Origin: Erythrobasidium yunnanense
Lineage: Eukaryota; Basidiomycota; Cystobasidiomycetes; Erythrobasidiales; Erythrobasidiaceae
DNA length: 64,000 nucleotides
Reading direction: 5' to 3'
NCBI GenBank assembly: GCA_001600175.1
Contig: BCJC01000006.1
Location: 945,968 to 1,009,967 of the forward strand
A model generated the notes under the pieces. It worked only from the letters and a program-made list of their open reading frames with translations. It had not been told where the DNA came from and searched no databases. Position numbers and translations under genes: made by a program. The stretch's first letter is position 1; every line of letters begins with the position of its first letter. Shown piece after piece: positions 42,955 to 53,500 of the stretch.

Positions 42955-44684
42955 TCACGATCTCCATAGCTCGGGGCTTCGACTTATGTCCTGCAAGGTA
43001 GTACCTAGATACTCGTAATCCGAAAGTTCGTTGTAGATTTGGGCTGTATTTTAGCATCAGCAAATATGCATGACAAATATACGAGGCATCACACACCGCA
43101 TATTCGGACCCAGAGCTTATCATCGTATACAAAGACGATGGTTGCGCATGAATAGTCGTCCATCAGAATCCACGTTATCTTGTCAGCTACTTTGTCCATG
43201 TCGCAAGCTGGAATCTCGACAGGCGGTTGTACTCGTATGTTGGCCTGTGAGTGATGGAGGTCAGCACTTGTGCCTACAGACCTATAATAGCCATTCCTAC
43301 TCACCATCGAGGCTATCAACCTGCTCTCCTCATTCTGCATGACTTCGGTTTTGAGGATTCTAGCTATGGTATTTGCGCCATCTACTGCAAGGTCGTGACA
43401 ATACGCAAAAATACGATCCTCCCCTCCGCACTGTATCCGAAAATCGAGGGCTGGTGATTGTCTTGCTCAGCATTCGCTACGAGCGTGCGCAATGGAGAAG
43501 TATCACCTGTAGGTAGAGACAGTATACTACTGACGTCTTGCGTGCCGGTGTATGAGAAGTCAGCATCGAACGCTGACGAGGACTCTATCGTTTTAGGTGT
43601 CTGTGAAGAAACGTATCCGAAAGAGGTTGGAACTGATCCGGTGAGAGTCAGCCCTGTCCTGTCACTGATAAATGCTCCTCACATGTCTCTATCAAATGAT
43701 GGTTGCTAACACGTTGGTCAGCGTGGGAGGATAGCCTTGAAAAGCTCATGTCATACTTACCGCGCAGGTACCTGTGAAGAGCGTCAATAGGTGAACTTGT
43801 CATGAGACTGGAGTAAGACCTACGTAAAAGACTGCTAAACTTCGCGTCGCAAAACACCATTTGTGAGCGTTAGAGACCCAAAAGTCTGGATCCGCTTTCT
43901 CTAGATCGACCGGCATCTGTCCCATGAGATGTGCAGCATCGACCAGACTGAGTATGTCGTATTCCTTGAAAAGTGCACATATCTCAACCCAGGGCATAAG
44001 CACGCCTGGCCGAGAGACTATGGCATCCAGCAAGCCTAGGTGAAGCCGTTCATTTGGACTGAGGGTCGCCAATGTCTCTCTTATGACTTTCCGCGTTGCT
44101 GCGAGTATTGCATGTTTCGATTGCGGAAGGACAAAGTCGACGGGTATGAGGCGAATCCCCAACTCGTTATAGTGGTCTCGCAGGTAATAGAGGGTGTTGA
44201 GACAGGCGCCATATATGGCACCAGGGAAGTAGACTGCGGTGAAATCAACGTTTTGTAAATGAACGAGCAAGGATCCGGGCTGCTCACGTATGCAATCGCC
44301 TTTCTGCCAGCGTAAGCTTCGTAATACAATGTTGACTCCAGTCGTGGCATTGAGGACGCTAATCAGAGATCATCGGATCATTGAGATTGATGTACGATCT
44401 GCGGAGCACCTACAAAGCGACGTTCGTGCTGGCGCAATGGAGATAGTCTGCGACACTAGCTTTCACATTTGGCAATTCTTGATAGATAGTCCGACGGAAC
44501 AGTTTATCGGGATTTCGTTCGGCCTCGGCTAGAAGCACAAGTCAGCCTCGTAGTTGAGGGTTCACGAAGGCTACCCACTTAGCCATTTCTGACGGGCAGC
44601 CATCACAACTTTCGGGGAAGCACCGACACCTCCATGATTGAGATTAATGAAGCCTGCTTCGAATTCGAATTCCTCGTCCCGCAT
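42955..44684 (-). CDS. class V aminotransferase-fold PLP enzyme (isopenicillin-N-epimerase-like)
   Basis: Multi-exon gene. The start region reads MRDEEFEFEAGFINLNHGGV and GASPKVVMAARQKWL, the usual beginning of these enzymes (LNHG). Next come NPDKLFRRTIYQELPNVKAS and NATTGVNIVLRSLRWQKGD. The core has ILSLVDAAHLMGQMPVDLEK with the PLP-binding Asp, and DPDFWVSNAHKWCFATRSLA, where the Lys after AH should form the Schiff base. The C-terminal part after an intron gives VRICAQIYNELSDYEYLGTT. The family includes cysteine desulfurases, kynureninase-like and epimerase-like enzymes; the pattern is closest to the epimerase/sulfoxide-lyase group. Substrate unknown. The sequence LPHFGHA just upstream belongs to the family too, so the true start is probably in a further 5' exon. 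Confidence 0.78.
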
Positions 44685-44759
44685 CGCGTGTCCGAAATGG
44701 GGCAGATTGTCGTTTCTCGCTTCATGCACCTGAGGTACAAGCGTCAGGTGAGACTGGAG

Positions 44760-45519
44760 TCATTGTAGAATACGACTACCGACTATCTTGCCATCCATCT
44801 GTCTTCGCTTGTCGACCTCTGCGTATTCTTCGGGATTGGACTGGCCGCCTACCCAGAGATGGGCTTTGTCCCGCAAAAATTCCGCGTAAGACCATAGTTT
44901 GGGCTCCAGCATTCGAATGTCTGCAGTCCATAGATATACATATGCGGGGACCGGGTCTGAAGGCGACTCGTTCGCTAGAGTTTCTGAGCGGGAGGCTTTG
45001 CGGAAGAGTGACAGGGGCTGAACCTGGGCTTCCGCTCGAAAGTATTCCTTTGCAGATGGCGAAAATATGTCAACGTCTAAGAGAGTCCTCAGCCTCCGCG
45101 AACCTACATCGCCTTCGAATGTGTCCAGAAAGCCGATGTCCGATCTTGTAAGGCCTCTTACCACGGTGCCGCGAACACTCGCCTCATCATCAGAGAGACT
45201 GCGAGCCATCACGCTGCGACCTTGCGAAGCTGGAATAACAGCCGGATAGTCCACGCCCTTGACGTGATGACGGGTGTGTTCCTGCGCAACAAGCATGGGT
45301 CAGGTGAGAGACGTGATATGAAGGACAGAGACGTCAGTAAGGAGGGAAAGGAACCTTGAGGACTGCGTCTGCGAATTTCAGGTGGTCATGCGAAGTTCCG
45401 ATAACGCGACACAAGATGTCAACGTTCATCAGAGTTCCTGCAGCGAGAGCTTCAGTAGCTGTCACTATTTTCACTTCTTTAGCAGTCTGTACCGTAAAAG
45501 AAGCAGACGAAGCTGCCAT
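44760..45519 (-). CDS. gamma-glutamylcyclotransferase-like (AIG2 fold) protein
   Basis: Two exons. The first starts MAASSASFTVQTAKEVKIVT and has AAGTLMNVDILCRVIGTSHD, the GTLM turn of the GGCT/AIG2-like fold (usual form YGTLM). The second continues EHTRHHVKGVDYPAVIPAS, then VRGTVVRGLTRSDIGFLDTF and EGDVGSRRLRTLLDVDIF, matching the V-x-G-x-x-x-x-G-L and the D-x-F/Y-E-G pattern of this fold. The end (SYAEFLRDKAHLWVGGQ, then KIVGSRILQ) is a helical tail. Such proteins cleave gamma-glutamyl amines or act on small peptides, though several members have other roles. Its start codon is 45 bases from that of TGS1 on the other strand. Confidence 0.75.
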
Positions 45520-45564
45520 CTTGCGACTTCGACATTGTTCGGTCCCGGCTAACTGTCGATACGA

Positions 45565-46807
45565 ATGGGTCGCCGTGCGCAAGCCAATGCCAGAACCTTG
45601 AATTGGGCTGTTCGCCAGGTCTTCCAGCCTGTCTACACTGAATTGGCACCTCCCAAATCCACTGCGAACGCGAACGACGATGATGGGCGAAGTCAAGAGA
45701 TTCTGATTTCCACGCAAGTCGAAAGCCCGGCGCAGCCATCTCAGAACAGCTTAGGGAAGCGCAAGCGAGTAGAGTCCTTACATGATGACTCTGCTGCGAT
45801 ATCTGGACAAGAAGAGACCGGTCATGTCGAAACGCGATACAAAAAGTCGAACCTCCCACCGGCGCTGAAGAAGTGTAGGCTATCTGCTATCATATCCTTC
45901 CACTCACCCAGCTGATCTGATGTTGCCTGTAGATTGGTCGGTCACGGCAGCCAAGCCAGTCTCTCTACGCGAGCTGAGATCATGTTTTCAGGTCGCAGCG
46001 CTATCGACTGTTTTCCCGCTATGACGAAGGCATAGAGATGGACTATGATGGTACTGCCTCCCTGCTCTGCTCTATAGCCGCTTATTGACCTGCTTTCAGG
46101 CTGGTTCAGCGTCACACCTGAAAACATAGCTGCCCAAATAGCAGAGAAGTGCAGGTGGGCTGGCTTAAATATTTTGCATGTGTCACTACTGACCTGATTT
46201 GTGTAGATGCGGTACGGTCGTCGATGCCTTCTGCGGAGTCGGAGGCAATGCAATCCAGTTCGCGCTGACATGCGAGAAGGGTGAGCATGCACTTTGTACA
46301 TCTTACTACCTGCCTGACCATGTCACAGTCATAGCGATAGATACCTCAGCGACCCGCCTCGCGTGTGCACGGGCAAATGCCAAAATCTATGGTGTCGAAG
46401 AGAATATCGAGTTTATACAAGCCGATTTTGTGGAATGGGTAAAGTCCCGCACAGATGCATCTAAGTCTCAAGAGCCGATAGATGTAGTCTTCATGTCGCC
46501 GCCTTGGGGAGGAATCGACTATCGAGTGGAAGAGTCGCCCAAGGAGGGGATACCTTCTACTCAGTCTTCAAGCGCATACTCGACATACGGCCTTTCAAAA
46601 CTAGCACCTCTACACGGTAAAGACCTCTTCGACCTGGCGAGAGCTTTGACACCTAACGTGGCATATTATCTGCCACGCAATCAAGATATCCATGAAGTTG
46701 CAAGCCTAGTCAGCGAGAACGAGAAGGTTGAAGTCGAGGAGGAATGGATGGGTTCGAAACTGAAAGCATTATGCATTTACTACGGAGAACTAGCAGCATC
46801 TAGCTGA
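45565..46807 (+). CDS. TGS1: trimethylguanosine synthase, cap hypermethylase
   Basis: Nuclear enzyme that adds two methyls to the m7G cap of snRNA and snoRNA. The N-terminal exon (45565-45874) is disordered and basic (LGKRKRVESLHDD). The conserved core begins KKYWSQRYRLFSRYDEGIEM, reached only by way of a 4-base exon (45933-45936), then DYDGWFSVTPENIAAQIAER. The methyltransferase part has VVDAFCGVGGNAIQFAL (SAM site), VIAIDTSATRLACARANAKI and the catalytic SPPWGG with its cap-stacking Trp. The last part, YYLPRNQDIHEVASLVSENE, is typical for the family. The gene ends at TGA 46805-46807. The match with human TGS1 and yeast Tgs1 is strong. Confidence 0.9.
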
Positions 46808-46950
46808 ACAACGCATCTTTCGAGCTGAATTTAAACGATAAAGTGGGATACAGAAGATTGAAGGAGAATTAGGAACAAGCTGCTGTAGTGTTGCAACGAC
46901 AACTTCTGTCACATAGGCTGTTACATCTCTGCTAGCTTGAACTAAACATA

Positions 46951-49237
46951 TTACTTCTTTCTACCAGCTTTGGTAGTTGCACTGTTTAACTTGGACTTTG
47001 TCACGTAGACGTGACACTTATGAGCGTGCTAAAAGCAGAATCATCAGCACGCAGACCGAGGTTAGTCAACTGTGAACAAGCAGTCTTACCTTATACCAAA
47101 GGGCGGGAATGCGATGGGAGGCGCCTTCGGATACATTCTGACGACGAGTGGTATAGGTAACCCAGGTGTTGCACTGATGGCACAGACCCTCGGTTGAGCC
47201 CTCGTCTTCATTGAGTCGAGTTTGGCGGGGAGCAGCAAAATAAGTTCCGGATACAGATGAAATGCCGTGTGAGAACTGCTTGTGATACCTATGTGCCACT
47301 GTCAGCTAAACGCGTACCTCCATGAGAATAGCTATCGAAGACTTACCAGAACGCACTGTTCTTGAGTTGCAACCACTTTCCAGGGTCACACATGTCACAG
47401 AAGCCCTCTTTGGAGGCGGCGTTGCCTCTAACCCAGAGCGGGGTATACAGGTCTTGCTCGAAACGGAGCTTCTGTTGACGGGCGCCATCGCCTGGGCTCT
47501 CAGTGTTATCGGTGAGCACAGGTAAGGATCGGATGCCGCTGAATGTTGGAACTGCTATAAGTGTGTGGGAAGAGGTACTTGCGGTAGCGGGCTGAAGTGG
47601 ACTGGGAAGTAACGAGGAAGAGGGCATGTACCGATTTGCGGCCAGCACAGAGGGCATCTGCTGTTGATGTGGAAGGTACGGCTCATCTTCAGGGAGGTCG
47701 ACGTAGTCGGTTTCGCTGTCCGAGTTGGCCTTGATTGCGAATGTTGTCTGAACCGAAGGAGTTATCACGTAGTCTGAGGTTCTGGCTTCCTGTGCCTCTT
47801 CATCCTCCTCGCTGTCGAGGTCGTCCGATCCTCCCACTTCAGGACGTACTGACGCTATTGGCGATGACAGTCGACGATAATTGCTAGGTCGAGCCATAGT
47901 TTCGGGACGAAGGTGAAGATTGAGACCCAAAGCCGGCTGAACAACGCTTGCTGCCGTTTCATGGTGTGCGTTTTCACTCGTTATACTCGAAGGTGGGCCA
48001 GCCTTGATGGGAAGCTTCTCGGTCTCGACTATCGCTTCGAGCCGAGGACGTTTGCTTCCAAGATCGATAGACACTGTCCTAGGATTGTTTCTCACAGGAA
48101 ACAGCGGAGTAGGCTTCGCAAAGGATGATACAGGCTGGTCCGAATATTGGAAGGACGGCATGAAGTTACGCGGATTGCTGGGAACTGGTGTTGTGCCGTA
48201 TTGGTCGATGTACTGACGCTGCGTACCATAATCAAGCTCGGCAGCTTGGTAACTTCTCTTGCCAAGCGAAGAAGGCTGTGGCCCCATCACCGAAAAGTAA
48301 TCCGAGGGAATGCCCGTGTTTCTGGAGAATAGAGGAATAGTGTCGTCGGGCGAAACTGGAAGGGACGACTCGACTGTGGAGGTACTCGCTCGACGAGACT
48401 GACAGTCCTCATCGACCATCAGCCAGTTAGGCACCTGCGCGACTTCGGCAGGATGATCGAGTCCTGCCATGTGCTGCTGCCACTGCAGGGCGCTTGCTTC
48501 TTGACTCGATTTGGGGATTGCGAAGGTAGCAGGGTAGCTGTTGCGACGGAAGTGTCCATCGGCGTGAAAGGTTGGCTGAGGAGGTGCGCGGATGTCTTGC
48601 TGTTGGTATTGCATGCTGAGCGTATTGAGAGCGGCAGGGAGGCTTCCATCTTCTTCTCGTTTCAATGGATCGACGAAGGCGTAAGAACGCTCACCTGAAG
48701 GGCTCTGAAAGCAACGCGATTCAGCATATATTCAGAAATTTCAGCAGCGTTACTCACCCAGTGGCTATAGACAGTGCTTGCCATTGAATCCATGCGAGCA
48801 TGTCCATCGTTCCATCCGCAATACCTGAGCGGCGAGCCCATCTCAGACTCTTCATTTGCTCCCCTGACATTGCTCGCCAGGACTGACGATACAAGCTTGA
48901 CAGGGCTGGAGTTGCTGTTCGATCCGGGCCAATATGGCAGGTTGATCAGGGTGTTTGTGCCGTGAGATGGGAGGTATACTGGAGACTGCTGAATTCGCTG
49001 AGATGGGTTGTGAACGAAGGCCGAATGCTGGACTTGCTGTACATTGCCGTACGGCGAGGGCAACGCATGCACCAGGCTGTACTCTTGTTGATGATAGACG
49101 GGAGACTGATGATAGGAAGGGGTACCAGCATAGGCCAGTGAGCCTTGCCAAAGCTTTACGCGCTCCGGCGGACTCATGTGCATGTTTTGAGAAACAAGAG
49201 CCTCTGCTCCTCCGTGACCGGAATTGTTGTTATGCAT
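46951..49237 (-). CDS. Rua1-type zinc-binding transcription regulator
   Basis: Multi-exon gene. The N-terminal 190 residues are Gln/Ser/Pro-rich (SPERVKLWQG-like sequence, QQVQHSAFVHNPSQRIQQSP), and the middle is disordered with an acidic run DDLDSEEDEEAQEA. The end is the Rua1 C-terminal domain: YTPLWVRGNAASKEGFCDMC, then DPGKWLQLKNSAFWYHKQF, HGISSVSGTYFAAPRQTR, GLCHQCNTWVTYT and WYKHAHKCH after a last intron. The Cys and His pairs (CDMC, CHQC, HAHKCH) should bind zinc. The Ustilago Rua1 protein, for which the domain is named, switches on a glycolipid biosynthesis cluster, but the domain is widespread in fungi, so the target here is unknown. No such cluster lies beside it. Confidence 0.8.
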
Positions 49238-50559
49238 GAAGGACAGTTGCGTAGATAGATGGGCAGCTCAAATATAGCATGAGCTTGTTAGAGTTGATGA
49301 AATCGCCAGCCTGGGTCGAGTCCCTTACACTGGATGTGTCTCGAAGCGGGCTGAGGTTAGATGTCAAGATGAAGAGAGATCAGAGTGCGTTGGAAGTAGA
49401 CATATTGCCTCTCGATTCCAGCGCCAGGACATGCGCTGGCGAGTTGACGTTTTCAGGCGGCGAATCCCCCCTTGGACACGACGTCGCTGCCCAGGGGTTC
49501 TTCCCAGGGGGCTAGAGGGGGAGACGCGGCCAAGCAGACAGACAGGATTTCGACAGAGATTGGTGATGTACAACTTGCTTCCTCTCTCAACCGCAAAAAG
49601 AATAGTACGGCAGCCTGAGAGTGTTTTCATCAGATCTGGAGGCAGAAGGGCAGGGAAGCGCGGAGGGGGATGGCTTCGGCAGTGGAGGACGGCGATACGT
49701 GTGATGTGGATGTGCGATGCGGTATCAGCGGGCTTAAGGTCTGGACAGCGCCTGTCTGTCATTTTCATTAAAGGCCTGTCGTCCAATAAACGTCGACCCG
49801 CAAACTGTAAAGTTCGCAGCGAGTAACTGGCGATCCACATCGACATTACCTTCTGCAGTGGTTGGAGTATTATTCAATGCATCTCAAGAACTCTCAGCTG
49901 TCGTACGATGGGTCTAATGCATCTTATATCGGAAAAGGCACAAGCGATAACGTTTAGCGTTGTGGTGCCTGAAAAACAAGGTTGCACTTTCCAAGACGAG
50001 TTTCCATCCGAGCCTAAGGCTGAGGCTGCTATTTTTCAGCTTCAATGTTCTGTATAAGTTACCTGTGACACTCTAATAATGAGCTGCCATGCTGCCACAT
50101 AGCTATGACTGCCGTCGAGATATGTACACATCGTTGACGAGGTCGAGTACAGTGCAATGATTTGTATACGACCATATGCTACGAGTATCACAGACCAGCT
50201 CGAAAGTAGAATCGGTGCACTGGGAAGTTGAAGCATGTGTTCGCCTTGCTGAGCGTGGCGCGTCGTGAGGCGCGGGCTAACCTCATTTGTGCGCTCTCGT
50301 GATAGGCTAATCTGACTGTCGCCGTGCGCAGCATACTGTGCTGACGTTGTGACGCCTAGGTCCTATACAGAGCGCCTGATAGAAAGGGCTGAGATTGCGC
50401 CTTGATTGGTCGAAACCTGCGTACGAGCTTACGAGAGGTCCACGCAGTCGAGAGAGTGTACCGACGTATATCACAAACAGGAGAGCTAGCCTTGACGTAG
50501 AGCCTGCTAGGTGCCACACCTTTTCGTACGTAGATATCGTGAATTTCGGCTTGGACTGA
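49238..50559. promoter_or_regulatory. long upstream region of the Rua1-type regulator and 3' end of MON2
   Basis: About 1.3 kb with no supported gene, the longest gap in the window. Between about 49494 and 49526 several runs of AGGGG appear (AGGGGTTC, AGGGGGCT, AGAGGGGGAG), the core of the fungal stress element, 250-290 bases upstream of the regulator's start. Open frames on both strands here are short, GC-biased and without family features. A long control region is common for fungal regulatory genes. Confidence 0.45.
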
Positions 50560-53500
50560 TCAGGAGAGGGTGTGCCCGAGCTCGTGTCCGACGATGTCGA
50601 GGCATCGACGAGCCAGTGTCTTTGCACTTTCTGCCAACAATGGTTGAACCACACGGTTAGTATTGCTGTCAGATGCTGAGGTGACTCTGCCTTGCGAGTA
50701 GATGGCTCGGTATGGCACAGCAGGATGCCCCGTCTTGTCTTCAGAAGCCAGAGAAAGAAAGCCAACGAGCAGGGGGTAGAGCTCGAACAGATGAGCTCGT
50801 GTCGATTGCCTGCATGCGCTCGACAATGGCTTGTCTGGCACATTATTTGATTCTGCCATTCAGTAGCGTCAGTTTACGCTCAGTGAATAAGCTGCAGAAT
50901 CAGCTCACCCTGTCCGTTGTCTTGCGATACTGGCTGTTGGCTAGCCTTGCGACTATATGCAGCCGCGAAGCTGCCTTGCCACAATTCCAGCTGCGATAGC
51001 TTCGAAAGCACATACACGACTTCTTCCTCTCTGACACTGCAAACGACACCTGTCAGAAGAGACAAGAAAGGGTATTGCAGCAGACTTACCGCGAGAATGG
51101 GAAAAGGCCCCTAATCTCGGAGTCCGCAAGGTAGCTTTCCAAGACTCTCTTGCATCTCGTCATCAGCATCGGAATAGAGTGTTCAGATACTCGTTGCCCT
51201 GAAAAGAGTGTACAAAACAAAACTGTTAGCCTGACCTGTAGCTGTCGAAGCTGAAATTCATCAAGTACGCACTCTCGGTATCGCCTGCACACATCATGAA
51301 CAGTAGATCTAAACACCAATACGAAAACCGCTCTCTTGGGAGATCGATCTCGTCCTCGGTGGATCCTGCTGGAAGGGCATGGGATCGCAGGTTTCCGTTG
51401 GCTTTAGGACTGTTTGCAGTCTGGGGAACTTCTTCATGTTTTGGCTCGTGTAGGTTGGAAGCTGTCGACAGGCTTCGTGCCAGTGCGATTATAGCATCGT
51501 CAGGAATGGATGAGTTACCAAGTTTGGGCACGATATCGGCTTCCAGCGACGAGAGAACAGCATATTCGAAATCCTCTTCTGCTCTTTGCTGAACTAGAGT
51601 CATGCCGAGCACTGGATCGTTATCTGCTTCCAGTATAGCCCGGTAACCTTCGATGACTTTGCGCCAGATATAAGCGATGGTCTCGCCATCCACGTCTAGC
51701 CAGATTACATCAGCCGAAGCTTTTAGAGTACGTTCAGACTATGTCTTACTGGATCCTAATTCGTCCAGGAAGGTAACCGCTGCTTTGGCCAGCTCGAGGA
51801 AGTGGAGCGTTGCCGTCTTCCAGAGAGGTGTCTCCTCCCCGTATCGCGAAGGAGGTGGGCACTCGTACTTGAGCTTGAGAGGTATGATATAGGCCTACAA
51901 CACAATAGTCAGCGTAAGACTTCCGCATGATGAGTCGTCGGACTGACCGAAAAGATCCGCTCTACTGCACTCGTATATATTGCAGGCTCAGTTTCGAAGC
52001 GATGGTATATCTCCACGATTTTGTTGGTACTGGTCTTGGAGAGGGCGATGTAGGTTACTTTCTGGTTCTGACGCTTCAAAGTGCCGGGCGCGGATGTCGC
52101 CAGCTGTGAACTCTGTCCATCGTGCGTGTAGGCTAGACTCATGTATTCCGAAAGGTCCTCAAGCACTATAGCTGCCACCTCGTGCGACGAGAGCTCGACT
52201 CGGTCAAGCACCTTAAGTACCGCTACTTGAAGCGGAGATAAGACATCTTGGTCCAATCGGTAGTCTGGGCTGTAGGGATATGTAATGATGCCTTTCAGGA
52301 TACTTAAGAGCTGTTGACATTCTTCCAGCGTGAACGGGATATAGCCTCCCGCTTGCAAGTTTAAGAGGACCGAGGTATAGGCTTCGAGGTTTTGTTGGGT
52401 CAGATCGCGCTTTTCGTGCTGCACTATCTGATTTCCAATAGCTATACATGCGTCCCAGGCCGTCCGTGCTACGAAAACACCCCTTTCTTTCCGGTCTTCT
52501 GGCCAGACTGCAGTGCATATCCTGTCGAGGCACTTCATCGCAGCTGTCGCGACGGCAGGGCGGTTGGTGATAAAGCTCTCCTGAATGTATTCCACTAGTG
52601 TTGTGCATACTTTCGAGAAGGATTCGAGCTGGTACAGACTGGTCGGCAGCTCATTGAAAAAGACGGATCCGGCCGAGGCGAGAGCCAGAACCTTCGAATC
52701 GTCCCATTGCTTGTGCAGAAGTGGGACTCCCATCGGTGTGACTTCACCATCTGCGTCCTTGTCTTCCTCTACACTGCGCAGACCTTCATCTAGCGATCGT
52801 AGTAGCGGGAAGATGACCTTCCAGAGACATTGTTCCCAATAGGCTGGGTCAAGGCTGCCTCCATATAGCTCGATGGAGCGCCATAGGATTTGAATAGCCC
52901 CGTCTCGGACTTCTTGGCGTCTGTCTGAGCATAGTTCTAGAAACCGCAACAGCAGAGCCATCCAGAGATCGAGGTAGTCGTGGCCTTCACCTGTCTGTCG
53001 ATGCTTCATCTGTACATGGTCCGAGACTTGCCAGAGAAGGTTGCCAGCCTGTTACAAGCGTTTCAGCAGAGTCCAAGCGGCGGTTCGCGGAAGTGCTTTA
53101 CCGTCAAAGCTACATTCACATCCTCTATCTGTTTGCCGAACTCCGCTAGCGTCACTATACAGATATCCAGCTCTCGCTTCGATAGTGCAGCCAGGAAGTC
53201 GCTACATATCAATTGCAGGGAAGGAAACGCTACCCGAACAAGCAGAGGATTGCGGCCCACGCTCGTCGGATCCAATTGTTCCGAAGCTCTCCTTTCTCCT
53301 GAAGTGCCTGTGATTGGCGGGCAAGCCAGTCTGAGGATGTTGAAGATCACGGTCCAGCCGCATAGTAGGGAATGACCATGGCTCTCCAAGATCCGAAGCA
53401 ACGTGTCTAGCGATGCTTTTCGAATTTCAATGTCCGTAGAGCTTTGTGATCGTGATTGCAGTTCAGCCTGTTCCGACAATGCTTGGAGGACTTGTTCTTG

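Noticed and set aside
44700-44760. ATG-containing first exon (MTPVSPDACTS) for the class V aminotransferase-like gene
   Set aside because: It runs into a stop in its own frame and the possible intron would be only a few bases long.
49279-49826. Overlapping open frames on both strands upstream of the Rua1-type regulator
   Set aside because: GC-rich composition produces long open frames here. None has family motifs, a signal peptide or matching splice sites; a control region is the simpler reading.
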